From NCBI RefSeq assembly GCF_900129425.1, contig NZ_LT670817.1, positions 7,406,001 through 7,470,000 of the forward strand: 64,000 nt of DNA, given 5' to 3'. Under the pieces are notes generated by a model. That model did no database searches. It had not been told where the DNA came from and was given only the letters and a program-made list of their open reading frames with translations. The DNA is from Bradyrhizobium erythrophlei. Lineage in GTDB: Bacteria; Pseudomonadota; Alphaproteobacteria; Rhizobiales; Xanthobacteraceae. The position numbers and the translations under genes were made by a program. Below, one piece after another: positions 49,126-61,759 of this stretch; within the stretch, counting starts at the first letter, position 1; the number at the start of each line of letters is the position of its first letter.

Positions 49126-51023
49126 GACCGCTTGCCGATCCTGGCGGCCTTGTCGGCATCGTACCACCACAATGACGGCAGACCGGAATGGCCGTATTTC
49201 GGCAGCGGCTCGGCATGGCTGAAGCGGTCCCAGCGCGCATAGCGCGAAAAGCCATAGGTGAATTGCGGCACGACATAAAAATTCCACAGCAGCACGCGAT
49301 CGAGCGCCTTGGTAGCGGCCACCAGGCCAGCGCGATCCTTGGCGAAGATCACCTTGTCGATCAGTGTGTCGACCGCCGGATTCTTGATGCCGATGGTGTT
49401 TCTCGAGCCAGGCTGGTCGGCGGTCTGCGACCCCCAGAATTCGCGCTGCTCGTTGCCGGGCGACAGCGACTCCGGAAAGACATCGATGATCATATCGAAA
49501 TCGAAGCTGCGCAGCCGGTTCTGGTATTGCGCATCATCGACGATGCGGATCGAGGCGTTGACGCCGATGCGTTCCAGCGACGGCTTGTAAAACAGCGCGA
49601 TGCGCTCCCCGGAGGGATCCTGCACCAGAATCTCGAGGCTAACCGGCTTGCCGGCGGCGTCCGTGAGCTTGCGGTCGCGTACGTCGTATCCGGCCTCCTT
49701 CAGGAGCCTCATGCTCTCGCGCAAATTGGCGCGCACGGCTTCCGGATTGCCGCCGACCGGATTGGTATAGGGCGTGGTGAAGACTTCCGCCGGCACCTTG
49801 TCGCGCACGGTTTCGAGAAGCTGCAGTTCCTGCCCCTCCGGCAGACCGGAAGAGGCCAACTCGGTTCCGTCGAAATAGCTGTCGATGCGCTTGTACTGCC
49901 CATAGAACAGCTGCTTGTTCATCTCCTCGAAATCGTAGGCGAAATTGAAGGCGCGGCGCAGCCGGGCGTCCTTGAACTGGTCGCGGCGAAGGTTGAACAC
50001 GAAGCCCTGCATCCGGCCGGAATCGTTGATCGGGAATTCTTCCTTGACCACGCGCTTTTCGGCGACCGCCGGAAAATCATACTGGGTGGCCCATTGCTTG
50101 GCCGAATTCTCGCTGATCCAGTCGGCCTGATCGGCCTTGAACGCTTCGAGCGCAACCGTATTGTCGCGAAAAAACTCGAAGCGCATTTCGTCGAAATTAT
50201 TCTGGCCGATCTGCGCCGGCAGGTTGGCGCCCCAATAATCCTTCACCCGCTCCAGCCTGACCGATCGCGCGGCGACGAATTCCTTGATGCGGTAGGGGCC
50301 GGAACCGAGCGGCGGTTCCAGCGTCGTTGCCGAGATGTCGCGCGGGTGGCCCTGGCTGTCGGTGCCTTCCCAGTAATGTTTCGGCAGCACCTGCAATTCA
50401 CCGACAATGGTCGGCAGTTCGCGATTGCCGGGAGCGTCGAAGCTGAATTTGATGTCGCGCTCGCCGGTCTTTTCGGTCTTCACGACGTGACGATAGTAGG
50501 AGGCGTACATCGGGCTGTATTTCTTCAGCACCTCGAGCGAGAAAATAACGTCCTCCGGCGTCACCGGTTTGCCGTCATGCCAGCGGGCTTCCTTGCGAAG
50601 CCGATAGGTCACCCAGGCAAAATCGTCGGGATGGGAGGCTGATTCCGCCAGCAAGCCATATTCCGTGACGACCTCGTCCTGCGACCGCGTCATCAGCGTT
50701 TCGTTGATCAGCGCGGCGGCTGGCGCGATCGTGCCTTTGACGCCGGCAACCGCGATGTTGAAATTGTCGAAGGTGCCGATCGCTATCATGCGGGCGACGC
50801 CGCCTTTGGGGGCATCCGGATTGACGTAGTCGAAGCGCTTGAAGTCGGCGGGGTATTTGATGTCGCCGAACAGCGACAGAGCGTGCCGCCAGACCGGCTC
50901 GCCGGCTGCCGTTTGCGCTTGCGCCGGGCTGACTGCCGGCAGGCCGGATGCGAGAGCCGGGGCGACTGCGGCGAAGGCGCCGCTTTGCAGCAGATGTCGT
51001 CGGGTAATTGCCAAATGAACCAT
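49122..51023 (-). CDS. Peptide-binding protein of the Yej transporter, copy 1
   Basis: The 633-residue SBP_bac_5 protein has a twin-arginine signal (TRRHLLQSGAFAAVAPALAS), the KYPADFKRFDYVNPDAPKGG segment shared with copy 2, and EARWHDGKPVTPEDVIFSLEVLK. The initiator ATG lies close behind an AGGA, so the start could be a few codons off. It heads the five-gene operon (two binding proteins, two permeases, ATPase). Confidence 0.9.
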   Translation of the reverse strand: MVHLAITRRHLLQSGAFAAVAPALASGLPAVSPAQAQTAAGEPVWRHALSLFGDIKYPADFKRFDYVNPDAPKGGVARMIAIGTFDNFNIAVAGVKGTIAPAAALINETLMTRSQDEVVTEYGLLAESASHPDDFAWVTYRLRKEARWHDGKPVTPEDVIFSLEVLKKYSPMYASYYRHVVKTEKTGERDIKFSFDAPGNRELPTIVGELQVLPKHYWEGTDSQGHPRDISATTLEPPLGSGPYRIKEFVAARSVRLERVKDYWGANLPAQIGQNNFDEMRFEFFRDNTVALEAFKADQADWISENSAKQWATQYDFPAVAEKRVVKEEFPINDSGRMQGFVFNLRRDQFKDARLRRAFNFAYDFEEMNKQLFYGQYKRIDSYFDGTELASSGLPEGQELQLLETVRDKVPAEVFTTPYTNPVGGNPEAVRANLRESMRLLKEAGYDVRDRKLTDAAGKPVSLEILVQDPSGERIALFYKPSLERIGVNASIRIVDDAQYQNRLRSFDFDMIIDVFPESLSPGNEQREFWGSQTADQPGSRNTIGIKNPAVDTLIDKVIFAKDRAGLVAATKALDRVLLWNFYVVPQFTYGFSRYARWDRFSHAEPLPKYGHSGLPSLWWYDADKAARIGKRS

Positions 51024-51170
51024 TCCTGTAGCTTTACGGAAACACCAACTAGGGACGCAATATAAGGCAAGGTTTCGACCGATTATGTTGCTTTTTCCTC
51101 ATGATACTAGCTTGTGAATGACCCGGCTGCGGCGAAACGTCCCGATCAGGCGTCGGGGACCGCCACAGCA

Positions 51171-51198
51171 AAACGGCCGGGCAATGGCCCGGCCGTTT
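51171..51198. terminator. Strong bidirectional terminator between yejA1 and cycM
   Basis: AAACGGCCGGGC and GCCCGGCCGTTT form a perfect 12-bp stem with an AATG loop. It is just downstream of cycM on the minus strand. Confidence 0.85.
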
Positions 51199-51228
51199 GT
51201 GACGAAATTCATTGGGGGCCGAGGGCCG

Positions 51229-51780
51229 TTACTTCGCCGCCGTCGGCAGCGGAACCGGATTATCCGACAGCGTGTGCAGATAATCGATCACGTCAGCGCG
51301 CTCGCTGTCCTTCGGAATGCCGGCAAAACCCATCGCCGTGCCTGGGATAAAACCCTTGGGATTGGCGATGAACTTGTTGAGGTCGTCATAGGTCCAGTTG
51401 CCGCCCTTGGCCTTCATGGCCGCCGAGAAATTGAACCCGCCGCGATCCACGCCTCTGGCGTCGCCGACGATCCCGTAAAGATTCGGACCGACGCGGTTGG
51501 GGCCGCCCTTCTCGAAGGTGTGGCAGGCGGCGCATTTCTTGGCCGCGGCAGCGCCCTTCTCGACGGAAGCGGTCTGCAACAGCTTCTCGATCGGCTCCGA
51601 CGGCGGGGCAGCGGCTTCCTTGGCGCCGCCTTCGGGTGCTTCCTTGACGGCGATTTCAAAACCCGGCTTTTCCGGCATCTTCGGTGCGAAAAGCGCGTTG
51701 GCGGTGAAGCTCGTCACGAGCAGAACAAGGCAGGTGCCGAGGATGGCACCGAGAATTTTATTGAGTTCGAAGGAGTCCAT
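51229..51780 (-). CDS. cycM: Membrane-anchored cytochrome c, CycM-type
   Basis: The 183-residue protein has an uncleaved N-terminal anchor (NKILGAILGTCLVLLVTSF), an Ala/Pro/Glu linker, and a class I cytochrome c domain with haem site C83-A-A-C86-H87 and an axial Met in IPGTAMGFAGI. Length and design match CycM of Bradyrhizobium, which passes electrons from the bc1 complex to the aa3 oxidase. It is divergent from kdsB. Confidence 0.92.
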   Translation of the reverse strand: MDSFELNKILGAILGTCLVLLVTSFTANALFAPKMPEKPGFEIAVKEAPEGGAKEAAAPPSEPIEKLLQTASVEKGAAAAKKCAACHTFEKGGPNRVGPNLYGIVGDARGVDRGGFNFSAAMKAKGGNWTYDDLNKFIANPKGFIPGTAMGFAGIPKDSERADVIDYLHTLSDNPVPLPTAAK

Positions 51781-51990
51781 TTTTGGATCAGGCTCCAGGC
51801 CGGAAGGTCGACGTTCAGGCCGGAGAGAAACGGCCGCGGATAAGCATCAGGAATCAGGCTTTCGCACCGCACCCGAGCCAGGATGAGATATCGGTTTGCC
51901 CGTGCTCTGGCAACCCGTATAAATGCGCCAACTATCCGCCGATCCCCGTCATTTCCGGCTCGTCGGCTGCCGGGTCCAGACCTCATTCCG

Positions 51991-52731
51991 ATGACCGAAA
52001 CCCGCACTCTTGTGCTGATTCCCGCCCGCATGGCGGCGACCCGCCTGCCCGGCAAACCGCTGCTGGATATTGCCGGGCTGCCGATGATCGTCCATGTGCT
52101 GCGCCGGGCCGAGGCCGCGCAAATCGGCCGCGTGGCGGTCGCCACCGACACGCCGGAGATCGCCGCGGCGGTGACCGCCCATGGCGGGGAAGCCGTCATG
52201 ACCTGCTCCGACCATCCGTCCGGGTCGGACCGGGTTTACGAGGCACTCGGCAAGCTCGATCCAGGGGGCGACGCCGAATTCGTGGTCAATCTGCAGGGCG
52301 ATTTTCCGACCATCCTGCCCGACAATATCCGCAGCGTGCTCGGCCCGCTGGCCGACCCCACGGTCGATATCGCAACGCTGGCCGCCGAAATCCACAGCGC
52401 GGAGGAGGACACCAATCCGAATGTGGTGAAGATGGTCGGCTCGATTGTGAGCGCGCAGCGGCTGCGGGCACTTTACTTCACCCGCGCCACCGCCCCCTGG
52501 GGCGACGGGCCGCGCTACCATCATATCGGGCTCTATGCCTATCGCCGCGCGGCGCTGGAGCGTTTCGTGGCGCTGCCCCCCTCGCCGCTGGAACGGCAGG
52601 AAAAGCTCGAACAGTTGCGGGCGCTCGAGGCCGGGATGCGGATCGATGTGACCATCGTGGACACCGTGCCGCGCGGCGTCGATACGCCGGCCGATCTTGA
52701 GACCGCCCGGCGCATACTGGCCAAAACCTGA
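51991..52731 (+). CDS. kdsB: 3-deoxy-manno-octulosonate cytidylyltransferase
   Basis: The 246-residue enzyme starts [27 protein letters not shown], with the nucleotide-binding [13 protein letters not shown] loop, and includes [16 protein letters not shown] and NLQGDFP (the QGD metal site). It activates KDO as CMP-KDO for lipopolysaccharide inner core. The following pheA starts 19 bases later. Confidence 0.95.
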   Translation: MTETRTLVLIPARMAATRLPGKPLLDIAGLPMIVHVLRRAEAAQIGRVAVATDTPEIAAAVTAHGGEAVMTCSDHPSGSDRVYEALGKLDPGGDAEFVVNLQGDFPTILPDNIRSVLGPLADPTVDIATLAAEIHSAEEDTNPNVVKMVGSIVSAQRLRALYFTRATAPWGDGPRYHHIGLYAYRRAALERFVALPPSPLERQEKLEQLRALEAGMRIDVTIVDTVPRGVDTPADLETARRILAKT

Positions 52732-52750
52732 GCGGCTGATACAAGGCGCC

Positions 52751-53611
52751 ATGACAAAAGCCATGAAAATCGCATTCCAGGGCGAGCCGGGCGCGAATTC
52801 CCACATCGCCATTGCCGAAGCCTATCCCGACGCCGAGCCGCTGCCCTGCCCGACCTTCGAGGACGCGCTGGCCGCGATCGCTTCGGGCGAGGCGGATCTC
52901 GGCATGATCCCGATCGAAAACTCGGTCGCCGGCCGCGTCGCCGACATCCATCATCTCTTGCCGCAATCCGGCCTGTTCATCGTCGGCGAATGGTTCTTGC
53001 CGATCCGCCATCAGCTGATGGCGCCGCGCGGCGCCAAGCTGGCCGATATCAAGACGGTGGAGAGCCACGTCCATGCGCTCGGGCAGTGCCGCCGCATCAT
53101 CCGCAAGCTCGGCATCCACCCGGTCGTCGCCGCCGATACCGCGGGATCCGCGCGCGTCGTCGCCGAGCGCGGCGACAAGAGCCGCGCCGCGATCGCCTCG
53201 CGGCTCGCCGCCGATATCTACGGCCTCGATATCCTGGCCGAGGACGTCGAGGACGAGGCCCACAACACCACGCGTTTCGTGGTGCTGGCGCGCCAGGCGA
53301 AATGGGCGGTCCAGGGATCCGGGCCGCTGGTCACCACTTTTGTCTTCCGGGTGCGCAATCTGCCGGCCGCGCTCTACAAGGCGATGGGCGGCTTTGCCAC
53401 CAACGGCGTCAACATGACCAAGCTCGAAAGCTACATGGTCGACGGCAATTTCTTCGCCACCCAATTCTACGCCGACGTCGATGGTCATCCCGAGGACAGG
53501 AACCTCGCCTTTGCGCTGGAGGAGCTGAAATTCTTCTCGCGCGAGTTTCGGATTGTGGGCGTGTATCCCGGGCATCCGTTCCGCGCGACGTTCAGCGAGA
53601 AGCAGGAGTAA
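52751..53611 (+). CDS. pheA: Prephenate dehydratase
   Basis: The 286-residue monofunctional enzyme has the PDT domain (IAFQGEPGANSHIAI, GMIPIENSVAGRVADIHHLL, and the catalytic NTTRFVVLAR motif) and a C-terminal ACT domain (TTFVFRVRNLPAALYKAMGGFA, MTKLESYMVDGNFF) for phenylalanine feedback. It makes phenylpyruvate from prephenate. No chorismate mutase domain is present. A palindromic element follows and may act as its terminator. Confidence 0.95.
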   Translation: MTKAMKIAFQGEPGANSHIAIAEAYPDAEPLPCPTFEDALAAIASGEADLGMIPIENSVAGRVADIHHLLPQSGLFIVGEWFLPIRHQLMAPRGAKLADIKTVESHVHALGQCRRIIRKLGIHPVVAADTAGSARVVAERGDKSRAAIASRLAADIYGLDILAEDVEDEAHNTTRFVVLARQAKWAVQGSGPLVTTFVFRVRNLPAALYKAMGGFATNGVNMTKLESYMVDGNFFATQFYADVDGHPEDRNLAFALEELKFFSREFRIVGVYPGHPFRATFSEKQE

Positions 53612-53621
53612 TTTCGAAACC

Positions 53622-53701
53622 GTCATTCCGGGGCGACGCATAGCGTCGAACCCGGAATCTCGAGATTCCGGGTTCAGCCCTGCGGGCTGCCCCGGAATGA
53701 C
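53622..53701. repeat. Single-unit palindromic element, CTCGAG-centred
   Basis: GTCATTCCGGGG and CCCCGGAATGAC bound the element, with GGAATCTCGAGATTCC in the middle and a GCCCTGCGGGC hairpin. It is the simple form of the compound element at 351-572 and sits between the convergent pheA and luciferase-like genes. Confidence 0.8.
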
Positions 53702-53711
53702 GGCGTATAAT

Positions 53712-54731
53712 TTACGCCGCCGCTTTCTTCCCCAGCCCGAACGCATCCGCCAGCAATTGATAGGATTTCTTCCGCGCCTCGTGATCGTAGACCGCGGTGA
53801 TGATCATCAGTTCGTCGGCTTGGCTTGCCGTGATCATCGGCTGCAGCTTCGCCATCACCGTCGCGGGGCTGCCGACGAACAGCCGCGAGCGGTTGCGGGC
53901 GATCGAGGCGCGCTCGCTGTCGGTGTAGGGATAGGCCAGCGCCTCCTCGACGCTGGGCAGCGGCAGGTACTGGCCGCGGTCCCGGCGCAGGCGGTTGAGG
54001 TCCATCGAGGATGCCAGACGCTCGGCTTCCGCGTCGGTCTCGGCGGCAATTGCGGCGACGGCGAGAATGCCGTGCGGCGTCGCGCGCCAGCCCGATGGCG
54101 TGAAATGCGCGCGGTAATTGGTCAACGCCGCGATCGCATCATACGAAGCAAAATGATGCGCGAAGGCGAAACCCATCCCGACCTGGGCCGCCAGTTCCGA
54201 GCTGTAGTCGCTGGAGCCGAGCAGCCAGATCGGCGGCAGCGGCACGTCGTCGGGCATCGCCACCACGTTGTTGTAGGGATGGCCGGGCGGAAAGCCGCGG
54301 GTCTCCCACAGGATCAACTCCTGCAGCCGCTCGAGAAAGTCATCGCCCTCGCGGCGATCGAGCCGGCTGCGCAGCGCGTGCGCGGTGGCGCCGTCCGTGC
54401 CCGGCGCGCGGCCGAGGCCGAGATCGATCCGGCCGGGGAATAGCGCCTCCAGCATCTTGAAGCGTTCCGCCACCATCAGCGGCGCATGGTTCGGCAGCAT
54501 CACGCCGCCGGAGCCGACCCGGATCCGGCTCGTCACCGCGGCGATCTGCCCGATCATGAGATCGGGCGCCGGGCTCGCCACGGAAGCTAGGTTGTGATGT
54601 TCGGCCAGCCAGTAGCGGACATAGCCCAGCGCGTCGGCGTGGCGCGCCAGATCGATGCTGTTGCGCAGTGCCGCGGCGGGCTTGGTGCCGGTGGTGACCA
54701 CCGAGAGGTCGAGGATGGAGAGAGGAATCAT
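53712..54731 (-). CDS. Luciferase-like (LLM) flavin monooxygenase
   Basis: The 339-residue TIM-barrel protein has the bacterial-luciferase family marks: LARHADALGYVRYWLAEHHN, SRIRVGSGGVMLPNHAPL, PGRIDLGLGRAPGTDG, and WLLGSSDYSSELAAQVGMGFAFAHHF. It probably uses reduced FMN or F420, with FMN more likely here. The substrate is unknown. It is a stand-alone gene. Confidence 0.88.
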   Translation of the reverse strand: MIPLSILDLSVVTTGTKPAAALRNSIDLARHADALGYVRYWLAEHHNLASVASPAPDLMIGQIAAVTSRIRVGSGGVMLPNHAPLMVAERFKMLEALFPGRIDLGLGRAPGTDGATAHALRSRLDRREGDDFLERLQELILWETRGFPPGHPYNNVVAMPDDVPLPPIWLLGSSDYSSELAAQVGMGFAFAHHFASYDAIAALTNYRAHFTPSGWRATPHGILAVAAIAAETDAEAERLASSMDLNRLRRDRGQYLPLPSVEEALAYPYTDSERASIARNRSRLFVGSPATVMAKLQPMITASQADELMIITAVYDHEARKKSYQLLADAFGLGKKAAA

Positions 54732-55142
54732 GGGTTTAACCTAATGCCCCATGGCCGGCCCACAAAGGCCCGGCCGCGCACATCACCCGCCCTGGCTGGG
54801 CGAGGCGCCGCCGGTTCAGCGACCGAAGGGTGGGTGGGACGGAAACAGCATTTTCCCGGGTATAAGTATGCTACCCACAGCCGCATTCGGAGGCGCCCGG
54901 TCCAACCGTCATCTGCATAAAATTCAACATTTATTGGGTTATCTCTCGACATCGACACCTGAAACAAGCCCTTCAAACCGCTGCCCACCCGCTCAATAAA
55001 CGGCCGAATATTATAGATTTCATACATATATTGGGCAATTTCCCATCCTCAATGGGCTGTTTTGGCAGCCACGTTTGACCTATTTTAGCGCATTGCAGCT
55101 AAGCCGGACGTCCGTACGACCCGAAGTGGAGTTTGTGGTGCC
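54732..55142. other. Intergenic and possible leader region of metF
   Basis: The left half is a GC-rich spacer; the centre is AT-rich (about 54910-55045) and likely holds the metF promoter. Two small hairpins lie at 55042-55056 (CCCAT-cctca-ATGGG) and 55055-55070 (GGCTG-ttttgg-CAGCC), the first sharing bases with the second, so they are mutually exclusive. I did not find a canonical SAM-II or SAH riboswitch. A 99-codon minus-strand frame at 54728-55027 lacks any support. Confidence 0.45.
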
Positions 55143-56057
55143 ATGACCGAGGTTACGCCCCCCGCGTCCGATAGCCACCGCGCGCTCAAGGCGCCGGCGA
55201 TCTCCTTCGAGTTCTTCCCGCCGAAGACCGAGGAGATGGAGCGCAATCTTTGGGAGACCATCAAGCGCCTCGCGCCGCTCGCGCCCAACTTCGTCTCGGT
55301 AACCTATGGCGCCGGCGGTTCGACCCGCGAGCGCACCCATTCCACCATTGCCCGCATCCTTACCGAGACCAGGCTGACCCCGGCCGCGCATCTCACCTGC
55401 GTCGACGCGCCCTGCGCCGACGTCGATGACGTGGTCGCGCACTATCACGAGGTCGGCGTCCGCCATATCGTGGCGTTGCGCGGCGATCCCACCAGCGGAC
55501 TCGGCGGCGTCTACGCGCCGCACCCGCAGGGCTATCGCAGTTCGGCCGATCTCGTCGCCGCGATCAGGCGCCGCCACGGCGATATCGAGGTGACGGTTTC
55601 GGCCTATCCGGAAAAGCACCCGGAGAGCCCGAGTTTCGATGCCGATATCGACATGCTCGAGGCCAAGGTCGATGCCGGCGCCACCCGGGCGATCACGCAA
55701 TTCTTCTTCGATAACGATCTCTACTTCCGTTACCTCGACCGGGTGCGGGCGCGCGGCATCGGGATTCCGATCGTGCCGGGGATTCTGCCGGTGCAGAATT
55801 TCAAGCAGGCCGCCAATTTCGCCAAGCGTACCGGCGCCAGCATGCCGGACTGGCTCGCCGAAAAATTCGACGGCCTCGACGACGATCCCGAAACCCGCAA
55901 GCTGGTGGCGGCCGCCGTCGCGGCCGGCCAGGTGCAAAAACTCGCCAAGCACGGCGTCGATACCTTTCATTTCTACACCATGAACCGCGCCGACCTGGTG
56001 TTCGCCATCAGCCATCTGCTCGGCCTACGGCCGCATGGCGCACAGAAAGCCGCCTGA
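55143..56057 (+). CDS. metF: 5,10-methylenetetrahydrofolate reductase
   Basis: The 304-residue TIM-barrel flavoprotein contains [45 protein letters not shown] and ITQFFFDND, all typical of MetF. It makes 5-methyl-THF, the methyl donor for MetH. metH starts 4 bases after its stop, so the pair is an operon for homocysteine remethylation. Confidence 0.96.
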   Translation: MTEVTPPASDSHRALKAPAISFEFFPPKTEEMERNLWETIKRLAPLAPNFVSVTYGAGGSTRERTHSTIARILTETRLTPAAHLTCVDAPCADVDDVVAHYHEVGVRHIVALRGDPTSGLGGVYAPHPQGYRSSADLVAAIRRRHGDIEVTVSAYPEKHPESPSFDADIDMLEAKVDAGATRAITQFFFDNDLYFRYLDRVRARGIGIPIVPGILPVQNFKQAANFAKRTGASMPDWLAEKFDGLDDDPETRKLVAAAVAAGQVQKLAKHGVDTFHFYTMNRADLVFAISHLLGLRPHGAQKAA

Positions 56058-56061
56058 TCCG

Positions 56062-59955
<3,894 letters not shown>

Positions 59956-59964
59956 GCTCGAACC

Positions 59965-60163
59965 TTCTTCCCTCTCCCCTTGTGGGAGAGGGTGGCTCGA
60001 ATGAGCGAAGCGAATTCGAGACGGGTGAGGGGTCCTCTTCGCGGATGCAGACCCCTCATCCGGCACGGACTTCGCGTAGCCGGCGCAAAGCACCGGCGTA
60101 CCCACGAAGAACGGCGGCCGAGGGCCGCCTGTGGCCACCTTCTCCCACAAGGGGAGAAGGAAA
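59965..60163. repeat. Palindromic element, CCCTCTCCC family, after metH
   Basis: CCCTCTCCC-cttgt-GGGAGAGGG (59970-59992) opens the element and CTTCTCCCACAAGGGGAGAAG closes it near 60139-60160. The interior carries smaller hairpins (GGCGGCCGAGGGCCGCC). It may terminate metH. A second, shorter member lies at 60286-60429. Confidence 0.7.
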
Positions 60164-60285
60164 AATGCCGCGACATCCAATACCATCATCGCGAGCCAAC
60201 GGCTCGCGCGAATGCGCGCCCGATGATAGGCTCCGCGATGCAATCCATGACTGAAACACCCAGTGTTCCGGCAACGGCGGTGAGC

Positions 60286-60429
60286 TCCCTCTGCCCCTTG
60301 TGGGATCGAGACGAGCGAAGCTCGCTCTCTAGGGTTGGGGTGAGGGGTTGCGGTCTATCGATAGTCCGTAACCCCTCACCCGGATCGCATCTGACGATGC
60401 GATCCGACCTCTCCCACAAGGGGAGAGGT
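60286..60429. repeat. Second member of the CCCTCTCCC palindromic family
   Basis: CTCCCTCTGCCCCTTGTGGG at the left and CCTCTCCCACAAGGGGAGAG at the right pair, with an inner TCGATAG pairing and GATCGCATCTGACGATGCGATC hairpin-like segment (60383-60404). It shares orientation and overall design with the element at 59965-60163. Confidence 0.7.
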
Positions 60430-60507
60430 GAAGGCCGCCCGGCTTTTGGCACCGCCGATATCGGATTCAATTTTTCAAACAGCCAAGGCGCAAAAATGAT
60501 TGTAAGA

Positions 60508-60589
60508 CCGTCATTGCGAGCGAAGCGAAGCAATCCATAGTACAGCAAGAAAGAAAGAGTGGATTGCTTCGCTTCGCTCGCAATGACGG
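60508..60589. repeat. Perfect 30-bp inverted repeat, TCATTGCGAGCGAAGCGAAG family
   Basis: The left arm (60508-60537) and right arm (60560-60589) are exact reverse complements of 30 bases, with a 22-base AT-rich loop. I recall this family as widespread in Bradyrhizobium, Rhodopseudomonas and others. It is of the non-autonomous hairpin type. Confidence 0.85.
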
Positions 60590-60639
60590 CGAATGCGAAC
60601 ACACCTTCGCGATCTCGCGGCGCGACGCGCCCGAGGTTT

Positions 60640-61041
60640 GCAATTAATCTCCGCCCTCTTGACCAGAGGGCGTGGGGAATGCCGGGCGCCCGATGCACCC
60701 GCAGCCTCGTGTGCGCATGGGGTAGTAAGTATGCACACGAGTATTCACAGCGAGCCATCGGAAAACACCCGACATTCCCGCACGCAATGGTTTACGGCTT
60801 ATACCGTGCTCTCCCCGGTGATCGGCTTTCTTGCCACCGTCGTTACGCGGATTAATCCGCAAAACTTGACACCAGCGTCGGGGTGTCAGGACCACACGTC
60901 TTCGCCGTCCGCTGCAAGCAACGCCCGTCAAGCGCGCCGCCGCGTCCACCGCATCCCGCCCCGCGTCCGTGACGTCGCGAGCCGCCCCTCTGAGTGGGAC
61001 GGGACGGCCAGAGATATACAACTGATTTGGGTCTTCGGAAA
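60640..61041 (+). repeat. Copy 2 of the long dispersed repeat
   Basis: From about 60777 onward it matches the start of the window; the part to the left (hairpin CGCCCTC-ttgacca-GAGGGCG near 60652-60672, and GTGTGCGCATG...GCACACGAG) belongs to the same element but lies outside the first copy as cut by the window. Internal differences include small indels, so encoded frames are not conserved. It is the rightmost of a string of repeats that begins after metH. Confidence 0.7.
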
Positions 61042-61240
61042 ATCCGAATATTTTTCAAAAGGGGCTGGACACGAAATCGCGGAGCAAGCCTGACGGGCAA
61101 ATCAGTTCGCTCCCTTTACCTCTCCACGCAAGCGGGGTGAGGTGAAGAGCGGCACTCTCTGGTCTCATTCGCCGCCTGCCAAACGGCGCGAATGAGCCAA
61201 AACGGAAATGAACGAGGTCGTGCGGTACGACCATCAGCCC

Positions 61241-61579
61241 TCAGGCTAGCTGCACGGGCCCGTGATCGTCGCAATGACCACCGTGCGGATGGTGCAGCCG
61301 GCCGTCCACAAGATAGTCAATATGGTCGCCATGCGGCACCTGTTGATGTCCGCAGTTTGGACCGTGGGCGTGTGAGCAGTGCACTTCAGGCGTGCACTGC
61401 GCGGGATTTGTTGAGTTCACCGCGATGACATGCTCGTCCACGTGATCCCCGTGCATGTGGTGGAGATGGCCGTCGTGAAGATAATCCACATGGCCATCGT
61501 GGCGGATCGCGGTGTGTCCGCAATGCGGCCCATGGTTGTGCGTGTGGTTGGCGTGGTGTTTCTCGGTACATGTGGCCAT
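61241..61579 (-). CDS. Histidine-rich protein with two duplicated metal-binding modules
   Basis: The 112-residue protein has 27 His and 6 Cys. Residues 14-50 and 70-106 are a gap-free duplication (offset 56) with pattern HxHGPxCGH...DYLxDGxLHHxHGxHxDxH. No signal peptide or membrane helix is seen, so it is likely cytoplasmic. The composition points to a zinc or nickel store or chaperone. The ribosome site AAGGAGCGGC is excellent. A Zur-type operator lies 128 bases upstream. I know no named family for it. It is not part of the urease locus, 50 kb away. Confidence 0.85.
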   Translation of the reverse strand: MATCTEKHHANHTHNHGPHCGHTAIRHDGHVDYLHDGHLHHMHGDHVDEHVIAVNSTNPAQCTPEVHCSHAHGPNCGHQQVPHGDHIDYLVDGRLHHPHGGHCDDHGPVQLA

Positions 61580-61706
61580 TGGTGCCGCTCCTTGCGAACG
61601 CTCGGTCGCCCGTCGAGCCCATCATTCCAGCCTTTAAAATGAGATAGGGAGCCTGCCTGCGATGCCCAAGACGATCAAACAAAGCTGATTGATCTGTCCG
61701 GATGGT

Positions 61707-61723
61707 ATGTTATAACATAACAT
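61707..61723. promoter_or_regulatory. Zur-type operator
   Basis: ATGTTATAACATAACAT is a 7-3-7 inverted repeat. The E. coli Zur consensus core as I know it is ATGTTATAWTATAACAT, with the same arms and spacing; all 14 arm bases agree. It lies 128 bases before the His-rich gene (minus strand) and 37 bases before the gene at 61760 (plus strand), so it could control either or both. Confidence 0.7.
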
Positions 61724-61759
61724 CTTCCTGATTTAGGCCTTCGAGCCCGGGGGTTCGAG

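Noticed and set aside
54728..55027. A 99-codon minus-strand gene between the luciferase-like gene and metF
   Set aside because: No ribosome site, no motif, mixed composition, and it lies over the likely metF promoter.
54900..55142. SAM-II or SAH riboswitch before metF
   Set aside because: I looked for the conserved pseudoknot core and could not align one; only two small overlapping hairpins are visible.
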